Shown here piece after piece: positions 43,588 through 49,057 of a stretch of DNA of 49,057 nt. The position numbers were made by a program, and so were the translations under genes. Source of the DNA: Clostridiales bacterium (lineage in GTDB: Bacteria > Bacillota > Clostridia > Oscillospirales > Oscillospiraceae); contig SFHJ01000008.1 in NCBI GenBank assembly GCA_004555655.1, positions 1 to 49,057 of the forward strand, in the 5' to 3' direction. The notes beneath the pieces were generated by a model that searched no databases, was not told where the DNA came from, and saw only the letters and a program-made list of their open reading frames with translations. Each line of letters opens with the position of its first letter. Position 1 is the first letter of the stretch.

Positions 43588-44532
43588 TCAGATCTCGATC
43601 TGATCGATGACCGCACGCAGGCAGTCGGCACTGTGGCGCAGCTTATCGATCTCGCCGTCGGTCAGGTGGTTGAGAATCTTGCCGCGCACGCCGCTGCGGT
43701 CGACCAGCGCCAGCGTGGACAGGCAGACGTCGGAGACGCCGTATTCACCGTGCATCATGGTCGACACCGTGAGCGCCGTGCCCGCAGTGTTGAGCGCGCA
43801 CTTGCACAGGTGGCACACGGACATGGCCACGGCATAGAACGTCGCACCCTTGTTCTTGATGACCTGCGCGCCGGAGGTCTTGACGAATTCCTCGACCTCG
43901 GCATAGTCCTGATTCCACTCGATCTTTTCCTTGTCGGGCGAGGAATCACGGTAGGAATCGATGTGATTGTTGGCGATGTGCACCAGCGACCACGGCACGA
44001 ACGACGAATCACCATGCTCGCCGTAGACATGCGCGTGCACGTTCTTCGGGCTGATGCGGAAGCGCTTGGCAAGCGTCGACTGCAGGCGGCTGGTGTCAAG
44101 GATTGTGCCGGAGCCGATGATGTGGTTCTCGGGGACTCCCGATATCTTGTGGAACACATATGTCAGGATGTCAACCGGGTTCGACACAATGATATAAATG
44201 GCGTTGGGCGCGTGCTTCACGATCTGCGGGGCAATGTCCTTGATGATGTTGACGTTTGCCTGCGCCAGATCAAGCCGCGACTGGCCCGCCTTTCTGGGAA
44301 GGCCGGACGTGATGACCACGATGTCGGAGCCCGCGGCCGCAGGATAGTCGCCCGAGCGGACAATCGCCGGCGAGCAGAACGGAGCGCCCTGATAGATATC
44401 CAGTGCCTCACCGAACGCCTTCTGCTTGTTGACGTCGATCAGTACAATCTCAGATGCGATTCCCTGAATCATCAAATCGTTTGCAATCGTTGCGCCGACA
44501 TTGCCGGCACCAATAACCGTAATCTTGCTCAT
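43588..44532 (-). CDS. mdh: malate dehydrogenase (LDH-like fold)
   Basis: A 314-aa NAD-dependent 2-hydroxyacid dehydrogenase of the lactate/malate family. Seen are ITVIGAGNVGATIA, the VSNPVDILTYV segment, and YGEHGDSSFVPWS with the catalytic histidine. In the substrate loop GLPRKAGQSRLDL an arginine aligns with the glutamine that selects lactate in LDH, so malate/oxaloacetate is the likely substrate, although the rest resembles LDH. Position before fumC supports this. The second ATG (MSKITVIG) was chosen as start since AAGGA is properly spaced from it and touches the first one. It heads the twelve-gene operon. Confidence 0.88.
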   Translation of the reverse strand: MSKITVIGAGNVGATIANDLMIQGIASEIVLIDVNKQKAFGEALDIYQGAPFCSPAIVRSGDYPAAAGSDIVVITSGLPRKAGQSRLDLAQANVNIIKDIAPQIVKHAPNAIYIIVSNPVDILTYVFHKISGVPENHIIGSGTILDTSRLQSTLAKRFRISPKNVHAHVYGEHGDSSFVPWSLVHIANNHIDSYRDSSPDKEKIEWNQDYAEVEEFVKTSGAQVIKNKGATFYAVAMSVCHLCKCALNTAGTALTVSTMMHGEYGVSDVCLSTLALVDRSGVRGKILNHLTDGEIDKLRHSADCLRAVIDQIEI

Positions 44533-44568
44533 ACTGCATACCATCCTTTTCCATTCATCATATACATA

Positions 44569-44607
44569 CCGATATGGTAATATCGGCTTTCAAACGATAA
44601 AATTATA
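44569..44607 (-). promoter_or_regulatory. mdh operon promoter with a perfect inverted repeat
   Basis: TATAAT (44602-44607, minus) is the best -10 box, but no good -35 box lies at the right distance, as for an activated promoter. Just downstream, CCGATAT-GGTA-ATATCGG (44569-44586) is a perfect palindrome that a repressor or activator could bind. It is not a Rex-type sequence. The LysR-type gene directly upstream could encode its regulator. Confidence 0.5.
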
Positions 44608-44660
44608 TCGAATACAGCAGCGAAACAGAAATGCTTTTTTGGCCTATATCATATCACTTT

Positions 44661-45560
44661 TCATATATCCTTTGACTCGGCATAAAGCTGCTGTACCATC
44701 TGCACAAATCCGCTCTCAATTTCCGTCATGCTATAGTGTGGATGATACAAAAGTGCGTCGTGATAGATCGTGGGATTTTCTCCGCAGCGCCGCTGCACAA
44801 GATCCCAGCGTGCAAGCGTATCAGGCGGAACGGGCGACGACCACAGATACGCGCCCGGAATGCTCTCCAGCAGCGTCACCTGCGACATGCGGTCGACGCT
44901 GTAGATCCGGCGCCGCTGCGCCTCCTCGCTCTTGCCCGCGATGCGAAAATTGTCGCCGTGCACAATCTCGGGCAGCCCCGCAAGATCGGCGCGCGCGATC
45001 GACGGCTTCTGCGCAAGCGGATGCGAGCGGTGCATCACGAGCTGGTAGCGGTAGCGGCTGAGAATCTGCACGTTCAGACCGCGGGACTTGCTCTGCTCTT
45101 CAAAATAGTCGCGGTATTCGGCCCGGAAACGGATGACGCCGATCTCCGCCTCGCCGTTGGCCATCAGCTCCAGCGCCGTGCGCGCGTGGCATTCGCGGAT
45201 GACCGCGTCGAGGCTCTGCTGCTCCAGCCGCGCCAGATACGCCGCTGTCGCGTCGAACAGGGCCGCTGCGCGCGGAATGCACACACGCAGCCGGTTCGGC
45301 ACGGGGTTGCGCGGGCCGAGCGCGTCGATCTGCTCGAGCTCGCGCAGAATACTCTTTGCATGCTGCAAAAACACCGCGCCGCGCTCGGTCGGACGGGCGC
45401 CCTTGCTGCTGCGCTCAAAGATGCAGAAGCCCACGGTTTTTTCCATCTCATGCAGAATGCGGCTGAGGTTGGGCTGGCCGATGAACAGGTTCTCCGCCGC
45501 CTGTGAGATCGAACGCGTGCGTTCAATTTCAATGATATATTGCAGATGTACTGTGTTCAT
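44661..45560 (-). CDS. LysR-family transcriptional regulator
   Basis: A 299-aa regulator with the N-terminal winged helix-turn-helix (SISQAAENLFIGQPNLSRILHEMEKTVG) and a C-terminal effector-binding domain typical of LysR proteins (YRYQLVMHRSHPLAQ, with VTLLESIPGAYL further on). It lies 128 bases upstream of mdh on the same strand with no terminator between, so it probably controls the fumarate-reductase operon in response to a metabolite such as a C4 dicarboxylate. LysR genes more often diverge from their targets, so the same-strand arrangement is a little unusual. GGAGG precedes the start. Confidence 0.9.
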   Translation of the reverse strand: MNTVHLQYIIEIERTRSISQAAENLFIGQPNLSRILHEMEKTVGFCIFERSSKGARPTERGAVFLQHAKSILRELEQIDALGPRNPVPNRLRVCIPRAAALFDATAAYLARLEQQSLDAVIRECHARTALELMANGEAEIGVIRFRAEYRDYFEEQSKSRGLNVQILSRYRYQLVMHRSHPLAQKPSIARADLAGLPEIVHGDNFRIAGKSEEAQRRRIYSVDRMSQVTLLESIPGAYLWSSPVPPDTLARWDLVQRRCGENPTIYHDALLYHPHYSMTEIESGFVQMVQQLYAESKDI

Positions 45561-45613
45561 GCTGTCGCCTCCATGCCGCGCGCGGCAGCGCGCAGAAAAT
45601 CCATATCATAAAC

Positions 45614-45642
45614 AATATAGCAGACGCAGACGCACTTGGCAA
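45614..45642 (-). promoter_or_regulatory. promoter of the LysR gene
   Basis: TTGCCA (45637-45642), 17-base spacer, TATATT (45614-45619), about 54 bases before the start codon. Confidence 0.65.
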
Positions 45643-45739
45643 GCGGCTGCGCGGATTTTGCAGAAAGTTCCTGTCGTTTTTTCTGTTTTTCCAGAAAATC
45701 CCCATCTCATTTTTTATATTTCACGCATCGAACCGCCCC

Positions 45740-45769
45740 AAAGAAAACCCGCCGGGCGTACCCGGCGGG
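45740..45769 (-). terminator. terminator of the hydrogenase-like gene
   Basis: The stem CCCGCCGGG/CCCGGCGGG with CGTA loop is followed by TTTTCTTT on the minus strand, a few bases after the stop codon. Confidence 0.88.
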
Positions 45770-45774
45770 CTTCT

Positions 45775-47283
45775 TTACTCCTTCAGGCTTTCGCCTGTGG
45801 CGCAGTATTTACTTTCCAGCGGGCTGTCATGCCCGGCCTCGGCCTGATAGCGCCCGACGACCCTTGCCGCCAGATCCACCGGCAGCAGCGTGCCCGCGCC
45901 GGCCACGCAGCCGCCGGGGCAGCCCATGCCCTCAAGCAGGTAACCGTTGTACTTTCCGGCCTTGGCCATCGCCATCAGCTGCCGGCACTCGCGCAGGCCT
46001 TCGGCCTTGGCGGTATGGATCTCACGCTCGGGCTCGGTCCTGGCGATGAGATCGGCCACAGCTTTGGCAACGCCGCCCGAGACGGCGAAGCCGCGCCCGG
46101 CTGCGGTGCCCTCCTGCATCGACTCGCCCTCGGCAATCGTCTCAAAATTGACGCCCCTGGCCTCAAACATGCCCATGAGCTCCTCAAATGTCAGCACAAA
46201 ATCGACATCGCTGCGGATGCTGGTGCGCATGGCCTCGAGCTTTTTGGCAGCGCACGGGCCGACGAACACGACCTTGCAGCCGGGATGCTCCTGCTTCTGC
46301 AGCCGCGCGGTGAAGACCATGGGCGTGAGCGTCATGGAGATATTCTTGCTCTGGTCGGGATAGAGCTTATAGACCATCTCATGCCACGCCGGGCAGCAGG
46401 ACGTCGCCATATACGGCTGTTCACCCGGGACCTTTTCCAGAAAGTCCTTTGCCTCTTCAATCGTGCAGATATCCGCGCCGACGGCGACCTCCACCACACC
46501 GGCAAAGCCGAGCGTCTTCATGGCGGTGGTGAACTTCTCGGGAGTGGAGAATTTGCCGAACTGTCCGATGAACGCGGGCGCGACGATGGCGATGACCTGC
46601 TCACCCGTCATGATGGCGCGTACAACCTGATAGATCTGGCCCTTGTCGACGATCGCGCCGAACGGGCAGTTGACCAGGCACTGGCCGCAGGCCACGCACT
46701 TATCCTGATCGATCACGGCCCGGCCGACCTCGTCTTTTTTGATCGCGTCCATGCCGCAGACCGACTGGCACGGGCTTTCGATGAGCGTAATGGCGTGGTA
46801 CGCGCAGGCCTTGGCGCACTTGCCGCACTTGATGCAGCTTTTCTGGTCGATATAGCTCTTGCCATTGATGAAGCGGATCGCATCCTTGGGGCAGACCTCG
46901 TGGCACGAGGCCGCCAGGCAGTTCTGGCACAGCTCCGTCACGCGGTACTGCCTGCTCGGGCAGCGGTGACAGGCATAGGGAATGATATTGATGAGCGGCG
47001 GCTCGTAGTATTGCTCGGCGATGGCCGCCTGATCCATGCCCTCGGTCAGAAGCGAGCGCTGCTGCACAGGCTGCAGCGACAAGCCCATCGCCAGCCGGAT
47101 CCGTTCGCCCGCAATGGCGCGCTCGAGAAAGATCGACTCGCGGTGCAGCGGATTTTCGCCCGGCACGATCACATACGGCAGATCCTCCGCGCGTGTGTAA
47201 TCACCGCTCTCATAGGCCAGCTTTGCGACCTCTGTGAACACTTTTTTCCGGATATCAGTGATAAGCGACGGAATCCCTCGCAT
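45775..47283 (-). CDS. [FeFe]-hydrogenase-like protein, group B type
   Basis: A 502-aa cytoplasmic iron-sulfur protein. The N-terminal 220 residues include a cysteine-rich region and several [4Fe-4S] motifs (CQNCLAASCHEVCP, CIKCGKCAKAC, CVACGQCLVNCP). The H-cluster domain follows with L1 TSCCPAW, L2 VGPCAAKKLEA (canonical enzymes read MPC here) and L3 EGMGCPGGCVAGAG. This layout corresponds to the group B monomeric [FeFe] hydrogenases of Clostridia, whose roles are poorly defined; hydrogen evolution from ferredoxin or hydrogen sensing are both possible. GGAGGTGG precedes the ATG at MRGIPSL. It stands alone upstream of the LysR gene, near the Flx-Hdr operon that could make its reduced ferredoxin. 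HydE, HydF and HydG maturases are not in the window. Confidence 0.9.
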   Translation of the reverse strand: MRGIPSLITDIRKKVFTEVAKLAYESGDYTRAEDLPYVIVPGENPLHRESIFLERAIAGERIRLAMGLSLQPVQQRSLLTEGMDQAAIAEQYYEPPLINIIPYACHRCPSRQYRVTELCQNCLAASCHEVCPKDAIRFINGKSYIDQKSCIKCGKCAKACAYHAITLIESPCQSVCGMDAIKKDEVGRAVIDQDKCVACGQCLVNCPFGAIVDKGQIYQVVRAIMTGEQVIAIVAPAFIGQFGKFSTPEKFTTAMKTLGFAGVVEVAVGADICTIEEAKDFLEKVPGEQPYMATSCCPAWHEMVYKLYPDQSKNISMTLTPMVFTARLQKQEHPGCKVVFVGPCAAKKLEAMRTSIRSDVDFVLTFEELMGMFEARGVNFETIAEGESMQEGTAAGRGFAVSGGVAKAVADLIARTEPEREIHTAKAEGLRECRQLMAMAKAGKYNGYLLEGMGCPGGCVAGAGTLLPVDLAARVVGRYQAEAGHDSPLESKYCATGESLKE

Positions 47284-47424
47284 AGCGCCACCTCCAAAGA
47301 TGAATACGGCCTCATTGTAGCCGATTTTCCCGCAGATTTCCACCCCTGTTTTTCTGGAAAGGGTGTGTATTTTTCGCCGCCGTTGTGATACAATTCGACC
47401 AGAAGAACCGGAAAGGATATTGTC

Positions 47425-47952
47425 ATGAAACCAAAGACCCTTCAGATCACCCGGACAGCCGCACTTCTGGCGCTTTTAATTGTGCTGCAGGCCGTTACAA
47501 AGCCCGCAGGCCAGCTCGTGACCGGCTCGTGCGTCAACGCCGTACTGGCCGTAACGGCGCTTGCCTGCGGCGTATGGCCGGGCGTAGCCGTCGCGCTCAT
47601 TTCACCGTTCGCCGCGTTTCTGCTCGGCATCGGGCCGCAGCTCATCGCCGTGGTACCCGCCATCGCGGCCGGAAACCTGGTGTATGTCCTGCTGCTGTGC
47701 CTCATTGCACGCGAAGGCGCGCCGCTTGCGCGGCAGCTTCTGGCCTGGCTGGCCGCATCAGCGGCAAAGTTCCTGACGCTGTATCCCATTGTGGTGCAGC
47801 TTCTGTGCCGCGTGCTGCCGCTGAAGGACGCACAGCTCAGCCTGTTCAGCACCATGTTCTCGTGGCCGCAGCTCGTTACGGCCCTCATCGGCGGCGCGCT
47901 GGCGCTGGCCATCGTGCCGCTCATCCGCCGCGCCCGCCGCTCTGACGGCTGA
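47425..47952 (+). CDS. ECF-transporter S-component-like membrane protein, 175 aa
   Basis: An integral membrane protein with about five to six hydrophobic segments and a basic C-terminal tail (IRRARRSDG). Size, N-terminal TRTAALLALLIVLQ and the GPQLIAV loop resemble substrate-binding S components of energy-coupling-factor transporters. The substrate is unknown and no A or T component is nearby, so it would use a shared ECF module. AAAGGA lies about nine bases before the ATG. It is followed after 43 bases by a cysteine-desulfidase-like gene on the same strand, which hints at a substrate linked to amino-acid or sulfur metabolism. Confidence 0.7.
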   Translation: MKPKTLQITRTAALLALLIVLQAVTKPAGQLVTGSCVNAVLAVTALACGVWPGVAVALISPFAAFLLGIGPQLIAVVPAIAAGNLVYVLLLCLIAREGAPLARQLLAWLAASAAKFLTLYPIVVQLLCRVLPLKDAQLSLFSTMFSWPQLVTALIGGALALAIVPLIRRARRSDG

Positions 47953-47995
47953 GCCGGCTTCAGCTTCCGTAAACACACCGAAAGGAGACAACGTT

Positions 47996-49057
47996 ATGCC
48001 GCTGCCCTATCTCGATGCGTACCTGCATATTCTGGAAGAAGAGCTTTTGCCCGCCATGGGCTGCACTGAGCCCATCGCCATTGCCCTCGCCGCCGCGCAT
48101 GCGCGCGCGCTGCTGCCCGGCGAACCTGACTGCTGCACGCTGGAGGTCAGCGGCAACATCATCAAAAATGTCAAAAGCGTGACCGTGCCGAATACCGGCG
48201 GACTCAAGGGGCTTGAGGCCGCGGCTGCGGCCGGCATCGTCTCGGCAAAGCCCGAGCTGCAGCTGGAGGTGCTGAGCAAAATCACGCCGGACGATATTTC
48301 CGCCATGCGCTCGCTCCTGGCGCGCCAGATCATCCATGTCGTGCCGGCCGCCAATGGCAAGATTTTCTACATCAAAGTCACGCTCTCGTCGGGCCGGCAC
48401 TGCGCGCGCTGCGAAATCACCGACGCGCACACGAATATCACGCTGCTTGAGCGCGACGGCGAGACGCTTCTGTGCGCAAACGCCTGCGCCGACGCGCAGC
48501 CGTCCTATGAGACCGACCGTTCGGTTCTGTCCATCGAGCGCATCGTCAAATTTGCAGACAGCGTGGACGCGGAGCTTTTGCGCCCCACCGTGGGCCGGCA
48601 GATTGCGTATAACTCAGCCATTTGTGAGGCCGGCCTGGCAGGCGGCTGGGGCGCAGAGGTGGGACTGTCCGTCCTGCAGATGCACCCCGAGGGCGACCTT
48701 GCCGCCAGAGCCTGCGCACTCGCGGCTGCAGGTTCCGACGCACGTATGAGCGGCTGCGACAAGCCGGTCGTCATCGTCTCCGGCAGCGGCAACCAGGGCA
48801 TCACCGCCTCCATGCCGGTCGTGGCCTATGCCGGGGCGCTCGGCGCAAGTGAGCCGCATACCCTGCGCGCCGTGGCACTGGCCGACCTCGTCACCATCCA
48901 CCAGAAAACGAGCATCGGCCGGCTTTCAGCCTTCTGCGGCGCTGTCAGCGCGGGCTGCGGCGCGGCCGCAGGCATCGCATATCTGCACGGCGGCGGCTAT
49001 GACGTTATCGCGCATACCATTGCCAACACGCTCGCCATCTGCTCAGGCATGATCTGC
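47996..49057 (+). CDS. CyuA/YhaM-family (UPF0597) protein, L-cysteine desulfidase-like, truncated by window end
   Basis: The frame is open for 354 codons up to the last base of the window, so the C-terminus is missing. The protein matches the serine-dehydratase-alpha-like UPF0597/CyuA family, in which members split L-cysteine into pyruvate, ammonia and sulfide with a [4Fe-4S] cluster. Seen are the start EEELLPAMGCTEPIAIALAAA, the VSGNIIKNVKSVTVPNTGG segment, VSGSGNQGITASMPVV and, at the edge, ANTLAICSGMIC. AAAGGAG lies before the ATG. Cluster cysteines are present in the visible part. The family assignment is good; desulfidase rather than another lyase activity is inferred. Confidence 0.85.
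   Translation, partial: MPLPYLDAYLHILEEELLPAMGCTEPIAIALAAAHARALLPGEPDCCTLEVSGNIIKNVKSVTVPNTGGLKGLEAAAAAGIVSAKPELQLEVLSKITPDDISAMRSLLARQIIHVVPAANGKIFYIKVTLSSGRHCARCEITDAHTNITLLERDGETLLCANACADAQPSYETDRSVLSIERIVKFADSVDAELLRPTVGRQIAYNSAICEAGLAGGWGAEVGLSVLQMHPEGDLAARACALAAAGSDARMSGCDKPVVIVSGSGNQGITASMPVVAYAGALGASEPHTLRAVALADLVTIHQKTSIGRLSAFCGAVSAGCGAAAGIAYLHGGGYDVIAHTIANTLAICSGMIC

Noticed and set aside
44569..44586. Rex (NADH-sensing) operator
   Set aside because: The palindrome does not match the TTGTGAA/TTCACAA pattern of Rex sites.

Overview
The window is high-GC, gene-dense bacterial chromosome. PolC, a threonine T-box leader, BlaI/M56 signalling, S-layer-homology (SLH) surface proteins, GGAGG ribosome binding sites and the frr-uppS-cdsA-dxr-rseP-ispG-polC gene order all point to an anaerobic member of the Clostridia. 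An Oscillospirales-type gut organism fits best; that placement is inference from gene content and GC, not a database match.

Layout. 1-275 has no recognisable gene. A tRNA-Leu(UAA) (276-361, minus) follows. Two large secreted SLH proteins (475-3144 and 3962-7381, minus) flank a ferredoxin:thioredoxin-reductase-like/thioredoxin pair. About 490 bases of gene-free DNA carrying three copies of a hairpin-rich repeat (7605-7838) precede a housekeeping block on the minus strand (7874-18411): pyrH, frr, uppS, cdsA, dxr, rseP, ispG, polC (ribosome recycling, UMP kinase, isoprenoid/undecaprenyl and phospholipid precursors, site-2 protease, replicative polymerase). glnS diverges from it on the plus strand. 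Next come a BlaI-type repressor with an unusual M56-peptidase/phosphodiester-glycosidase fusion, thrS under a T-box riboswitch, a 3D-domain secreted protein, rsmA plus a GIY-YIG protein, a purine nucleoside phosphorylase with an MtnA-like isomerase, a small membrane protein, a GNAT acetyltransferase and an XdhC-family protein.

The most interesting region is 32229-44532. Twelve tightly packed minus-strand genes run mdh, fumC, hdrB, hdrC, hdrA, flxD(mvhD), flxC, flxB(asrA-like), flxA, then iron-sulfur and flavoprotein subunits of a fumarate-reductase-like enzyme, and last an AspT/YidE-type carrier. They encode the whole reductive path oxaloacetate -> malate -> fumarate -> succinate, beside a complete Flx-Hdr NADH oxidation/electron-bifurcation module. 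There is no quinone-binding membrane anchor and no DsrC gene. I infer a soluble, flavin-based electron-bifurcating NADH:fumarate reductase (NADH -> ferredoxin + fumarate). A LysR regulator sits just upstream, then a [FeFe]-hydrogenase-like protein of the group B type that could use or sense reduced ferredoxin. The window ends with an ECF-type membrane protein and a truncated CyuA/YhaM-family (L-cysteine desulfidase-like) gene on the plus strand.

Adjacent stop/start codons overlap repeatedly (ATGA or GTGA), giving translational coupling in the cdsA/dxr/uppS and flx/hdr operons. Most long open frames on the opposite strand of these genes are GC-driven shadows and were left out. No rRNA, CRISPR array, insertion sequence or phage gene was seen.
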